Source: Brachypodium distachyon (taxonomy: Eukaryota > Streptophyta > Magnoliopsida > Poales > Poaceae). From it: a stretch of 64,000 bases of DNA. Below are positions 34,320 to 47,500 of this stretch, in pieces. The translations under genes were made by a program, and so were the position numbers. Each line of letters starts with the position of its first letter. Position 1 is the stretch's first letter. The notes beneath the pieces were generated by a model. That model made no database searches, was not told where the DNA came from, and saw only the letters and a program-made list of their open reading frames with translations. The stretch lies in assembly GCF_000005505.3 (NCBI RefSeq), contig NC_016131.3, forward strand, positions 52,685,355 to 52,749,354, in the 5' to 3' direction.

Positions 34320-37300
34320 ATGGCCGACGCCGGCGGCGAGGATCTCCTTAGCCTTCTTCCCGATGATGTCCTCGGTGAGATCCTCCTCCGACTCGGTTCT
34401 GCCGGCGCTGCAGCACAAACCAGTGTCCTGTCCCACAACTGGCACCGCATCTGGTCCGAACTCCCAGATCTGAAATTCCATCTAGTCAACCTAGCCAATG
34501 TTAGATCTGTCCTTGCTGCCTATGCTGCCATGACTCTCCGTTATCTGGACATCACCACCCGCAGGGCTGCCCCAGAATTAGTTGAAGTTGTCCTCTTCCT
34601 TTCCGCGCCGCTCCTCATAGGTGAGATCTTCATACAAAACGTGAAACTGTGTGATGCTGAAGAGGGAGAGGAGGACAGGAGAAGCGATGCTTTTGAGCTG
34701 CCTTGCTTTAACAGGGCCACAAAGATCCATCTAAATCTGCCCTTTCTTGGCCTCAAGCTGCCAACATCAGGTGTGTTCTTGAAGCTTATTTCTTTGTACC
34801 TTCATAACATGTGGATAGATGGTTGGTGCGATCTTGGAGAGGTGGTCTCATCGGCACGGTGCCCATTGTTACAAGATCTACAAATTTACAACATCCATGG
34901 GCTTACTAATCTCACCATCCACTCGAAGTCCCTCCTCGATATCGAACTTCATAGTCTCGAAGGATTGCAGAAGATCACAATTGTTGCGCCGATGCTACTT
35001 GTTCTGGACTTGCAGTGTTGTTTTGTTGGGAGGGCGGTGATAGACATATCTGCCCCTTCACTTAAAAGCCTCAGCTGGTATGTTGATTATGATCCGACCT
35101 TGACAAAACTCGGTGAGATGGCGCACGTCACAAGTCTGTGCACCAGCCTGGTGGTGTATGGGCCACCTGGCTCTCCAAACAATTCAGAATCAGTAAAGCT
35201 CTTTCAACATTTTAGGGCGATCTCCAGTTTGGAGCTCTACCTTACCCAACCAGATGTAAGTGCACCTTCTCAGTACCGTGGATTTCTTTCTTGTGTTAAT
35301 AAAAAGTAAGCCCTGCTAAAAACTATTAGAGTTCTTACTTATTTTGATATAACTCATGTCCTGCCTAACATAACTCATGTCCTGCCTAATATAACTCATG
35401 TGCTGCCTAACTAATTGATGTAACAAGCGAAATAATATGTTACGGGTAGAACGCCAAGCATGATTTATATGTATTTACAAACAATATGGTTTCATCATTG
35501 AAACAAATTTCTGGCAATACGTATTGTGATAACAAAGAACAATAAAATACACATGGCCAGTCTGCGATGCATACCTATTCGCCCATTCAATATTCTTTCA
35601 TATGAGGTTCTTTATTTAAGCCTCACGACTGAGCATGTGCACTCTTTTATCTTTATAAATTTAATGTAAGTATACACCTTGATAGATGATGGTATTACAG
35701 TATCCGCATTTTAGTTGCCATGAACAATTATTATTTTTGAACTTTATTAAAGCTTAACAAAAATGTAAAAGTTGAAGCCTCAAGCCTAAATTTTGGTATA
35801 TTTATTTAAAGTTCACTATATATATATTTACTTCCATAAAAGAGTCAGGTGGCAGTCTGTCACTCCTTCTATTGTAATTTTTTTCCCCTTCTATTCTAAT
35901 GCTATCAATTAAGTCTATTACAAACAGTTACTAGAGAGTGCTATTAACATGTAATAGTGTTGTTTAGTCTAGTTTATTTATAGCGAGTGGTCCAATCTTG
36001 TTTTAGCTGCAGCAACACACAGGTATTTAGTTGGTGTGTTGTTCAGACTACAGAAGACGCCCATTTCATCGCCAGTGTTGTGGCCTATATAGGCTTGCCA
36101 GCTGAGATCCAAGATAACTAGAAACCCACTATTCTCTGCCCTCTATAAGTTAAATGTATTAGAAGCTTGAATTTTAGAATAAGCTATGCTCTTTATTTGA
36201 TATATAGTTGTGTTGATACTTTTGGTTTTTTACTTTGTATGCCCTGCAGATCATCGACAACTGCCAGTACTTGATGAAGGAAATAACCATGCTCCCAGAC
36301 ACTAAGACCTTGTCACTTTGGTTATCACCAGATGGGCATGTCTTTGGACCTTATGTGTTCTATTTGCTCTGCTTGTCCACGGGGATTAGAAACCTTAAGC
36401 TGGAATTATCTCGAAACAGTGAGGTAAATACTTGGATTAGCGCAACCTAGTTCAGTGCTAGTACTTTGATTGTGCCTAAAAGCTGGCTTGTGGTATACGT
36501 GATAGAATTAAAGTAGGTGCGTAGTATACTGATGATTCGCACAAGGGAACCCTGTGAATTGAGTAGATTTTCAACATATCTTCTGCTGCAACCCTGTGAA
36601 TTGAGTATCCTTTGGTTACTGTTTTCTTTTGTTGGTTTTACTCCACCCGGGTCGGGAACTAGTAATTCGTTGGGTCTACAACGATCTTGGATGGGCTCCT
36701 AACGAGCTCATTTTCACTTCTTTTTTTGTTTGTAGTTTTCCAGCAATTCTAGATACATGTTTGAAACTTTGGGTCTTTTTTTTGAATAAATCGTCTATCT
36801 CTTTTCCTTGTAGTCATCTACTCCCTCCGTCCCATAATAAGTGAAGCAAATTTGTCCAAATAGGGTTGTATGTATGTCAAAAAACGTCTAAATATATGTA
36901 ATAGAAAGTCAGTTAATATGGGACGGAGCGAGTATCATTCATTTGATCTCCTGACATTAATCAAATTAGCATCTTTCTTTCTTTAGAAAAATGCCCATTT
37001 CCATTTTAGCAGAATTCTTTCTATTTCTATCTGCTTAAGGGTAAATTTTTATGTATGTGCTCTAAAAAATGGATTGATGTAACTTTAGATGCTGAGTAAA
37101 ATTGCCGCCAAATTGACGTTCATAATGTCAAATTGTTTTTTTCTTGCTGCAGGAACAAAAAACTTGCTCGTCAGGTTGCATTTGCAATCAGCAAGAAGAC
37201 ATGGAAACTGATGATATATTGCTGAATTCTCTGACTGAAGTGGAAATCACTGGATTGTCGGGAACAGAACATGAATTCATATTTGTGGAACGACTATTAA

Positions 37301-37464
37301 GATGGGCAGCCATGCTTAAAACAATTACTCTTTCTTTTCACCATGCCATCACTGTTACTGGGGAGGTGTGTGAGAAACTGCTTGGCCTCTCTCATCCCAT
37401 GACTTGCATGAAGATTAACTACTATGTCAATGGGGACGAGGTGATGTATTCACCAGCAGGCTAG
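34320..37464 (+). CDS. F-box/LRR protein with FBD-like C-terminus
   Basis: Three exons (34320-35255, 36250-36423, 37153-37464) join in phase with GT-AG introns to give 473 aa. The F-box is residues about 7-45 ([19 protein letters not shown], then [17 protein letters not shown]). A leucine-rich region follows ([34 protein letters not shown]). The last exon has the FBD-like core ([32 protein letters not shown]). Such proteins are substrate receptors of SCF ubiquitin ligases, bound to SKP1 through the F-box. The target is unknown. The family is very large and variable in grasses. The ATG at 34320 directly precedes the F-box and is the natural start. A truncated SKP1-like gene lies 1.5 kb downstream on the opposite strand. 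Confidence 0.85.
36819..36934. mobile_element. Stowaway MITE in F-box gene intron 2
   Basis: 116 bp with ends tactccctccgtcccataat and taatatgggacggagcgagta, between exons 2 and 3. Confidence 0.9.
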
Positions 37465-38989
37465 GGAACTTGGTGATGAATGGGTATGACGATGGGTGCA
37501 TCGAAGGTTTTATCTGTCTGTAGTTGAGTGTGTTGCTTCACCTAAATATGAATGTTAATCCAGATGTTCACCGTTTTTTATTCTATATTTCATAATATAT
37601 GTTGAGCATATTATGGCTTAATCAAAAACTATCAGGAGATTTAGGGTGAGTTGTATTGAGGTGGATTATCTTCCGACCAACTTTTCCCTATTTTTATGTT
37701 TGATATCCAACTTTTGCCTATTTTATGCTTGGATAATCAACTTTTTTCTACTTTCACGTGTATTCTTCCACAGCAAATTATTAAATAAGTTCAGCGCGGC
37801 ACAGCCAAGGTGAACCTTAGTACAGCCATAGTATAATTTGCAGCCTTTGAAAGCACCAACGTGAAAATGTAACACCGTGTCTGCACATAATTTAAACAAA
37901 AAGTAAGAAATAATATGAGAAAGGCTAAGAATTGCAAGGACCAAACAAGCAAAAAGATCTATATGCACCCAGTAGCAGTTCATGCGGGCTACATTCTTTA
38001 CAATCAGATTGCAGTATTATCTTTTTCTCTAACAAAACATGGTTCTGTTCTGTGTTTTACCAGTTGATTGTGAAATCTGAGGGGAACCCACTGCATTTTT
38101 ACGACTTGTACACGAAAAATATTCCAGCCAGAGCAGCATCACGTGAGTAAGTATATACAAGTTACTAAAAAATTCTGCCCACATTCAGACCAACAAATTT
38201 TATTTTCATTCATATCTGAAGCTGAGTACAGTTTGCTCGATACATCAAGGGCTTGTAAAGCCTGAAAGCTTCATCCACGCATACACACAACAGTTCATTA
38301 ACCCCTTAACTCACCAGAAACTGCAGACTGTACTCAAGAAGACACCAATGCCTATGAGTCTAAGTCAGCCAAGACTAGGAGGTTTACAGAATAGCCAGCA
38401 CAGTCTCCAGAACTTGGGCAGCTCACAAAATTACGAAGTGCATCGCAAGGTTCAATTCTAATCCTTTTTCCTGCTACAAACTGGGTAGCAAACGGCCGTT
38501 TTGATTTTTGCAGCGAGTGCGTTTTACGCTCCATCTCGTGCCAGTATTGCAGTAAATGAGTTTTTCGCTCAGTCATCTGCTTTACTTTGATTTATTCAAA
38601 AGGCTCTTATTTACTTAAACCCTTGTTTAGGACCAGGTTAGGATATAGTGAACCTTGTCTTGCACCGTCGTAACAGAGCTCGCTGACTAGTTGGAGATCA
38701 TGCTAACACTCTTGCAAAACTAGTAGTGCCTGACAGAGACTCAAAGAACACTAGAAATCTTTCCAAGCAAGTGCAGAACCTAGAGGGCCAAATTAAGGTT
38801 AAGGAGACTCAGGAGTGCATGGTTTAGGAAGCGAAAAGACTGCATACTAACACTGGAGTATTGGAGTCAAGAGCGAATATTTGCAGGCTGCTTCTTCCTT
38901 GGTACAGCGACGAGAGGACACTTGCAACTGAGCGCGTAGAGACGAAGCTGCTGGCTTTGATGGGCCGGGCAGCTGCTCTGTTGCCTTTT
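37465..38989. other. F-box 3' flank and spacer
   Basis: No complete gene. A short coding-like piece at 38064-38150 (VKSEGNPLHFYDLYTKNIP) follows an acceptor-like ag and is open for about 29 codons. I do not recognise it. The minus-strand frames at 38352-38576 and 38847-39068 are unassigned. Confidence 0.35.
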
Positions 38990-39304
38990 TCACAGGCTCA
39001 GCAGGCAGGCATTGTGCGGCCGGCCTGTGCAGATCCAACGGAAGAGCCAGTCTTGGAAGTGACAGCACCAGAGGGCGTCCTCCTCCAGGCGGCGTTCGAA
39101 GTCCGCATCCCAGCGGGCGAGGGACTCTCGGGACTCGCCGGTGGACTTGGCGAGGGCGTGCTTGGTCCAGAACTGCACAACCCTCTCAAGGGCGCGCGAG
39201 GGCACCCCTGTCTCCAGCGGGGTGGCGGCGCTCGGCCGCTTGTCCCATGCCGGTGCGACGAGCACCTTGCCGTCGGAGCTCCGGAGCAGGAGCATCTTCG
39301 CCAT
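38990..39304 (-). CDS. Truncated SKP1-like protein
   Basis: The 104-codon frame starts MAKMLLLRSSDGKVL, matching the first strand of SKP1-like proteins, and continues RALERVVQFWTKHA and SLARWDADFERRLEEDALW, the conserved helix and linker of the SKP1 BTB/POZ fold. Two parts are missing. About 15-20 residues between the first strand and GVPSRALERV are replaced by an unrelated link. After DALW the sequence leaves the family (CCHFQDWLFRWICTG), so the C-terminal F-box-binding domain is absent (family usual length about 160 aa). It could not act as a normal SCF adaptor. It is either a decaying copy or a short N-terminal-only protein. No disabling stop lies within the retained part. Confidence 0.6.
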   Translation of the reverse strand: MAKMLLLRSSDGKVLVAPAWDKRPSAATPLETGVPSRALERVVQFWTKHALAKSTGESRESLARWDADFERRLEEDALWCCHFQDWLFRWICTGRPHNACLLSL

Positions 39305-39665
39305 CGGACGAGCTCCGATCTTGATCCGGGCAATTTCCGGGGATCAGAGTTGGAGATGGTGCTTCCTGGGGCAGAAAGGAATAAGATTTCAAGGAAGAAT
39401 TGATCTGCTATTTATCAATTACTAGGTCGGTGGCCTCGAATTCGTATCCGACGCGAACAAGAGCATACTCCACTGCGCGAGATGAAATCGGACTGCTGCT
39501 GCGCTGTCTGCTCTACTCGGAGTCGGTCTTTTGTCCTACTAACGTTCTGTGTATATATACACACATCAAGGGTTGCTGTTCTGGGCCAGATCAATTTGCG
39601 AGTTTGAAATTAAAGGAAGGAGAAAGCCCAGAGCAGAGATCTTCCGTCTGCAGTACTGTGCAGCC

Positions 39666-41011
39666 ATGAAGTTTCTTCTGGCCATCGTCTGCCTGCTCCT
39701 CCTTCTACTTGGTCTCACTGCAAGCGCTGTGGAGGCCCGTCCTACCCCTGCCGGCACTCAGAAGAAGTGGTCCAGCAACAGCTTCTTCGTCTTCGGGGAT
39801 GATTTCGCCGACAACGGGAACCTCCCTCTGACGGAGCCCGTCACCGAGATGTCACGCCAATGGAGCTATCCGTATGGCTCTTCCTACGTTGATCATGCTG
39901 GATTTCCACGGCCAAATACTCCAAGCGGCCGCTTCTCAAACTACCGGATTCAGCCGGACTTCATCGGTATGTACATACCCGATTGATCTCATATGAGTTG
40001 ATTTTCATTCTGTTATGTGCCTTCTAATGTCCATCAGCTAATTAACCCTCTCTATCTATTTTCTTAATTTGTCATTGCAGCAAGAATCTTGGGCCTGGAG
40101 GAAGCTCCACCAGCGTACGCAGTCACGGCAGAAAAATCTTGTGACCGTCCGGTATGACATTCGCTTATGCTGGCGCCGGCGTGTTCAATTCGTTGCACAA
40201 GGTTCCCACCCTCGCCAACCAGGTCGATACTTTCAAGAACATGGTCAAAGATGGTACCATCTCAAATCAGCAACTTAGTAACTCTGTCGCGCTTGTGGCC
40301 ATCTCCGGTAATGACTACACGGGAGCTTAATTGTACACTTGAATCAATATGTCAACATCTTACTGACTTCTGACATGAATGCAGATCAACGCTCATATTG
40401 AGAAGGTGATGACAGAGATTGCGGCCAATGTTGAGCGCCTGGAGCAGTTTGGGGTAAACAAAGTTCTTGTAAACAATTTGCACCCTCTAGGCTGCACGCC
40501 ATCAAGAACAAGGACAGGCAATTACACCGCGTGTGACATCTTTGGGGACTACGGTGCCTCGCTCCATAACAACAACATGAAGCAAGTGATGACTGCAAGG
40601 AAAAATATCCACGTCGTGGACCTCTACACCGCCTTCAGCAAGATTATCAATTACTCCCCAAGTACGTACTTCCATGATTTCTCAAGTGTGTTGCATTGTA
40701 AGATTTGTAATAGATAGATCCATTGTGTGCTTGAAATTTATATACTCAAATCTTTTTTCTTTGATGTCCATGTAGGTAAAGGCTCAGAGCTATCCAAGCA
40801 ATTCAAGCATAAGTTGTCGCCATGCTGCGAGAGTTTCGATTCAAAAGGTTACTGCGGACAGCAGAGCAAGGACTCAGAGCTTCTTTACAATGTGTGCGAC
40901 AAGTCCAATACATTTTTCTACTGGGACGACATGCACCCGACTGATGCTGGTTGGGAAGCTGTAATGAAGCGGCTAGAAGAGCCCATGAAGGAGTTCTTGG
41001 ATCGTGCCTAA
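39666..41011 (+). pseudogene. GDSL esterase/lipase (At5g03610-like), frame-broken
   Basis: Exon 1 (39666-39966) encodes a signal peptide (MKFLLAIVCLLLLLLGLTAS) and block I as FFVFGDDFADNGN. Exon 2 starts at 40081 (ARILGLEEAPPAYAV). Exon 3 (40385-40661) has VNKVLVNNLHPLGCTP. Exon 4 (40776-41011) has YCGQQSKDSELLYN and DDMHPTDAGWEAVM with the catalytic Asp and His. Exon 2 carries a 1-base deletion at about 40150, so the frame meets TGA at 40155-40157. The expected MTFAYAGAGVF continues one frame over. After SGNDYT a second stop (40328-40330) and scrambled sequence precede exon 3. The catalytic Ser of GDS is Asp here, which I recall also occurs in some intact grass relatives. These are secreted hydrolases of the SGNH fold. 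This copy is probably not translated in full. Confidence 0.75.
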
Positions 41012-41545
41012 GTTCGAAGATCTTCAGAGAGCCACGCTTTATGCCTATCTTATGCTTCTCTTTTCTTTGACTGCAGCTCAGTTAACTTGAAACATGTTGA
41101 AGCCTAGCTAAGATTTATTTTTTCTGGAGTGTAAAATTTATCGATTCACATTGTGGAAATTATGTTCATAAGAAGACTGTTCGGGGATGGGCCCCTGTCT
41201 TTCCAAAAAGAATTGGAAAGTTGTAATGTGAATTCAGCTAAATAGCTCAAGTTGAGAATCGGACTATTCTCACTCATAATCTGACAATGGCACCATATAG
41301 ATTGGAAAAAGTAAGACACGGAACAGAAATCACTGTTTCTCAAAAAACATAGAAAAAGATTGTCGTAACATTTACATAACTGAGCTAATTCGACACTGAG
41401 TTACCTCCTTCCACAGTCCACGGATTGAGGTGGCGGTTAGCAGCTGATAATGACAGCAAAGCGCCTAGAAGTTTTTTTCTGACAAATCAAGCATACACAG
41501 CACATGTTTGATTATATGTACAAACGGCAGAGTTGGCGTCCGCAC
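41012..41545. other. Convergent 3' spacer between GDSL and MED33
   Basis: The 534 bp between the two convergent stop codons must hold both 3' UTRs. No other feature is seen. Confidence 0.6.
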
Positions 41546-44500
41546 TCAGCTGCCCAGGATCAACTCTGCAGCGGCAGCCATCGCCTTGGGCCCTCCTCCA
41601 CGAAGCACGGCAATGGCGAGCTCATTCTCTCTCAACTGCTGGAGCCCAACGCTCAGTTTCTTGAGCACCTTGAGGTCCACCTCATGCAACAAACACGGGG
41701 TGCACTCCACTACTAGCCCCAGGAAGCCCGAGACGTAGGCGCGCCACAGGGAGAGGTCGCAACCCAGTGAGATCTTCCCATCCAATGCACTTGCCAGGAA
41801 CTCCAAATGCGACCGCATTACCCTTTCTCGACGCCGGGATACAGGTGTAGGGTCTATGCCCCACGCGAACATTCCAGAGTACACTGCGAAGTAGGCGAGC
41901 GCATGGCCGCCTAACTTGTATACTGTTGCTCCACTGGCTCCTCCTTGGTCCAGGTCCTGCACGGAAAGGAACCACGAGGGCAGCATCTCTTGGAACAGAG
42001 ACTGGACAAGGGTTGTGCCGCCTGATAACCACACTAGTGTCGCTCCAAGTGATGCTGCTACCTTCACTTGCGTCATTGCAGCAGCAAGGGAGATCTGTCC
42101 GTGCCTCATTCCATACTTGGTCCTCTTTAGTTTGTCCGATCGATGCCTGGACACTGTTGTTTCAGCTATGTCTTTCACCGAAAGCATCAGCAGGTTAAGT
42201 ATATCTTCTCCAAGTATAGAGCAGTCCTTGATGCACCGGAATATCCGGAGGTAAAGAATTCCTGGAGCAACAGGGGACAGACCACCAGAGCAGTGAGAGC
42301 CAAACCCGTGACCCAGAAGGCTGGCAACACCTCCGCAACAACATAATGATGTCGATGACATGCCAAGGGTAGAAGTGAAGCAGCTTCTAAGAAGTTGGAA
42401 AACTGCATCATTGTTATGGTGGAATACCGTGCGTGATGCTGAAAAGACTAGGAAATCACTCCATCGCTTCACCTTTTGAGTCCACAGTGCTGCAACAATT
42501 GCCATGCTTGGCCAAGGGCAGCTAGCCGCAAGGTTCTCTAAAGCTGGACCAGCTAGGTTAAGGAAACGTTCGGACGACTTGTCGAGTTTGTATGTAATGG
42601 TGAGGCTCACGAAAGCAGCCAACGGCAATGGAAGTCTACCCAAAGTACTTCCACCTGTGAAGTAATACAGAACCAGATTAATACTATGTACGAACTTATG
42701 CTTAGCACAATGCATGGCTAGGAACAAAGATAGCAAAGCATCACAGGGATATTTACACTAAAGTGCTCCATAAACTTTCAATGAAAACATCGATATATGA
42801 GTCAGAAATAAGAACCTGTGGCAAGCCTTGGAACATCAACACCAGTAGCAGCTACAATTTTCTTGATATGCTCTTCAACCATGGATAGATTGGCAGCCGG
42901 GCTAGGCCAATCTGTTCCATTCATGAACGCTGGTTTCCAAACACCGCGTGTCACTTCTGCTGAAAAGTAGCTTGCAATTGTTGCAATAGATGCAGGCAGA
43001 AAATCAGCTAGATCTTTGAGACCTAAAAGTAAAAAAAGGCAGTATCAAGCACTGATGATCCTATAGCCCATAATAAATAGCGATGGTTGAATACAGAGGG
43101 TCAACCCTCAGTCTTAATTCTCAAACCATGATTTACAAAGTTGTTGTCCTTAATTGGAAACTACAAACCTGTAGCCAGTTCACGTGGAAATAGTCTTCCA
43201 TGTGAGCAAGCAGTTAGAGCAGCATCAACCACAAATGGAACAGCTTCCAGTATTTCCCAAGCAGGTAACTGAGGCCAAAGATGTGAATCGTCACCACCAG
43301 GACCAGATGAGTTACTTATGCTGCTACTCCCAGACAAAGAACCAATAGATGTGCTTCCTTTGTTGGCCTTTCTGAACATCAAGTTGAGAAGGCTGTCTAC
43401 AATGTTATGTACAGGCGTTCCATGAGCAAGTCCAGAGAGAGTTGAAGCCAGACAAGCTTGGTGCTGCCGGTACCATAATTTCAACTTTGGAAAAGAATCC
43501 ATAAAAATAGGGTTATAGGATGATGGGCTTGAATTAACCGGTAACTGCTTTTGGCTACTCCTGCTTTTGGACAAACTGCTAGCAGATAGAACTCGGGGGT
43601 TCCGCAGCAACAGAAGATACTCAGGAGTTAGTTGTGATCCAACAGGAGCCCCATCTCCCATTATACAATATTCAAGTGGTGGATGGTTAAACTTCCAGAG
43701 TCTCAAAAGAAGAATGAATGCATTTGAGAAAACCGAGTGAGCAGATATTTCCTCCCCTGTTCCCAGCGTCCATGAAACACTTGGGGAAAGACACCCAAAA
43801 ACTTCACATATTGCCATCAGCGCAGCAGCCAACTCTGGAACCTGTTGATTTTTCGGAGAATAAACATATTTCAGAGTCAAAGGTATATACAAACTGGTAA
43901 AATGGGAGTCAAGGTATGTTGTCATATTAACCATACCAGGCCATGGAATGAGAAGATTGGAGCATAGTCTACAGGTGATATTCCAGTGAGAATAACATTA
44001 AGCATCGGACCATGCTTCATTAATTGGCTCTCTCTTCCAGAAAAATCAGCAGCGTCAGAATGTGAGAGCAGTTTAACGACTAAGCGAACTGTATGCTCCT
44101 ACAAAACAAGATTCCATAATTCAGAAAATTAATAACTTGGAAACAACCAGAAGCGCAGTTAGATAGTCATCAAAATGACCAGCGCCAACAAAAAGCAGTC
44201 ATACTATGGAAAGTACACAACACTAACCTGAAAATTCCAACCGCGTAACAAGGTGGCCCCACAGAGGACAGTAGCAGCAGAAACCTTATCTTCATCTGAT
44301 CCGTTGACTGCAACTTCAAATAACTTTTCGAGCTCTGCTAAGCTTCCATCAAGTTTATGAGCTTCATTCAGTGATTTATTACAGGAACAATGTATGAGTA
44401 TTAACTAAATAGCATGATTCAGTCATATATAGTAATAGCAATTAACAGGAGCACAGAAACAAAATAAAGAGCAAACCCTAGCTATAGCATGGTACCTAAA

Positions 44501-47500
44501 TAACACAGGCATTCCTAATACTACGATTGCAGAACAGGCTAACTGCTTAATCTGAAATATTTGAAATAGCTATAGCACGGTATTGAAAATAAATAAATGT
44601 AGTTCTCCTTTTCATGTGATTCATGACATTTTTGTGGGAAATTGTGAGTCCAAATGCATGGAAAGTTATGTACTCCCTCCGACCCATATTACTTGTCTCA
44701 GATTTAGTACAGATTTAGTACAAAGTTGTACTAAATCAGTGACACGTAATTCTGGAAGGAGGGAGTAATTATTTTGCTCGGAGAAAAAGAGGCACACCTT
44801 GAAGCAGGAATTGAGACCAATGTATTAACCAATGACTGAGTTAATGGTGCACCGTTCATGAAAGATGACCACCCAGCAAGTTGGCTAGGGAGTGTATGAG
44901 ACATGGAGTTGACATGACCATTAATATAACCAGGCCAAAAGTAAGCTGACGTGTCCAACAAGTTTCTTGAGATACACGACTCCACAATCAAGTGCCGCAT
45001 GTTTCCAGCTGATCAAATTTAAATTGATCTTGTCAATCATATAAGTTTGTATGTATTTCAATATGAAAAAAAAATCAATAGCAACCACATACAATAGTTC
45101 ATTGTGCTGTCGTTGCCACTTTCCATGTAACCATTGCTAATGTTGGCTGCTGAAACAAACATTGCAGCTTTGGAAGCAGCCAGATTAGCTGCTGAGATTA
45201 TGCAAGGAGGAGGAACAAGCAGACTTTCATAATCGCCAAGAACCTGTAAGCTTAACATCAATTCCTTGCGCAGATCATCTTTTGCTGACTTTCCTTTCCA
45301 ATGGTTGTTGAGCTCATTGTGACAAGAATCTGCTTCCTCAATTATGTCAGCAACTGCAAGTGTTGCTATAGACAACAGCATGCATAGCCGTGTTTCTAGA
45401 TGAGGAACGGGACCTTCTATTGGTTCTCTTTCCTGCTTGTTTTATACGGTCCAATATTAGGATATATGTAAGGTGGTTTCAGCTTTGATTAAACAGAATG
45501 AAGAATTAAGACTCACCCTTTGCACAAGGCGAACTGATGCTATCCAAAGGGCCATGAAAGCATCACGCCAGGTGGATCTATTGACTGCTTGAAGTGCCTT
45601 CACCAAACCTGCAAACTTCTATCGAGTTACAAAAGCAGCAGCAAAAAGAAAAAAATATGATAGAAAAAATTAATTATTCAATAGAACTAAGGACTTCAGC
45701 TTTTTAATGGAATTACCACTTAAAATCTCAATGGAATTCGTCGCAGCAATTGAGCCATGAAGGCAATCCTCAAGATACATATCAATAGGAATCCATAGTG
45801 CAGAATAACTAGCGCCAAGGCAACGTCCATTTGGAGAAGATATAGGATTAAAAGCCACCGTGGGATGGAATTTTTTGCGCAGACTATGTTTATTCTCACC
45901 GTACACATTGTGCTCATCCAGAATCAACTGCTGAAATGCTTCCGAGGACATCTTTGAAGCTTTTAAGGTGGATGAGTTTGCCACAAGCAACTGTAACCGG
46001 TTAGCAAATACTCCCCACTGAGTTTTCCTGAATTATTAAAAAAATAAAAATGACTTTTAACACAAAGGTATTAGACTCTTACAAGAAACAGGAAGTGTAG
46101 TCGCCTGTGGTGCCTTAAGTAAAAAAGTGCCTGCTCCCCACCTCAGCAATTACATAAATAAAGAATGCCATTTATACAAGTCTACATAGGGTAACAGGGA
46201 CAATGTTTTGACTTTAGCTCATTCTAGTGTTTAGTTCTTAACATCTAAGCAACTTTCAACCGCAATATTGAATGAGTTATGGACACCTGATCAACTCCAA
46301 CTGCAATAACAAGCGTTTGCATGCACCCGCCATAATGTTTATGCCCCATGACCAGAGTTTCTGCTCTGTTACTGAAGGTTTGCCAAAGTTAACTGGTGCT
46401 TACAACCAACTCATTTTACATGATTAGCTCAATATTAGTATTTGGATCATCAGAAAAATTGTGTAGTCATTCCATGAATAGTTGACGTGGTTCTGCACAA
46501 TATTGAGCAATAGCTTATAGCACACAGAAACTACACCCACATTGACAGGTTTAAACCTAATGCTTCTTGCAGAAACTTGACTTGAGGACATCAGACCAGT
46601 AGGGTTAACTATTTACATTGCAGATAAATTTAACTTGGTCCACTTAGTTACTGAACTGAGGTGGTTTTCAATTGACCAATCAAAACAACAAGACAAATTT
46701 ACAATTTCTTAGTGATAGGAAGGAGCTGAAATAACTCACTAAAAGATTAATTAAAGCTGAAAAGTCATACATGTTTTCGCGTGCCAGTGAGAGGATACGA
46801 TTAACTACTTTATCATGGAGAAGATTTCCAATGAGCTCAATAGTTGTCACACTATTCATCTTCTGTAACTTTTCGATTTTCTCGGGCATTTGTTCAGATA
46901 AAGATCCTTCAAATGTACTCACATCTTGAGGCCTAGTTGGCCATTGAGCGGCCTTCTCTGGAGTTAACTCTAACAAGCCCTCATTATCTAATGCAGTATC
47001 AACCAACTGCCATAGAATGCAAAGGACAAATTCAACAACAAAGACCCCTGGTTCACATGTTGAAATTCCAAATATCTTGGAGAGATTAAGGTTATCGTCT
47101 ATTGACTGCGTAATCCTGCAGAAATATGGAGAAAGCATTAGCAAACTTCCCTTCTAATGCCCCCACACTTTTTCCCTTAAACACAGGATCCATTTAGTAT
47201 TTACAAAGCAGAGATATGATACAAATGAATAAATTACAGTAATAGAGGTTTATGCAAGGTATAAGCAGAGGCTGGTAAGTTGCTAACAACCAGGAGCATC
47301 ACTCCCGACAAACTTTCTACAAGGAACATAAAAGAACTATATGCAACAATTAACAAAGAACACAAAAGCAAGATTGACTGAAGAATCAACAGCACAAAAA
47401 AAACATTGCAGAACAAATGTATTACAGAACTATAGAAGCAGGCAGAATGGGTTAGCTCACTTTTTGAAATTCGACCCTTTTATCTGAAAACATAATGTGA

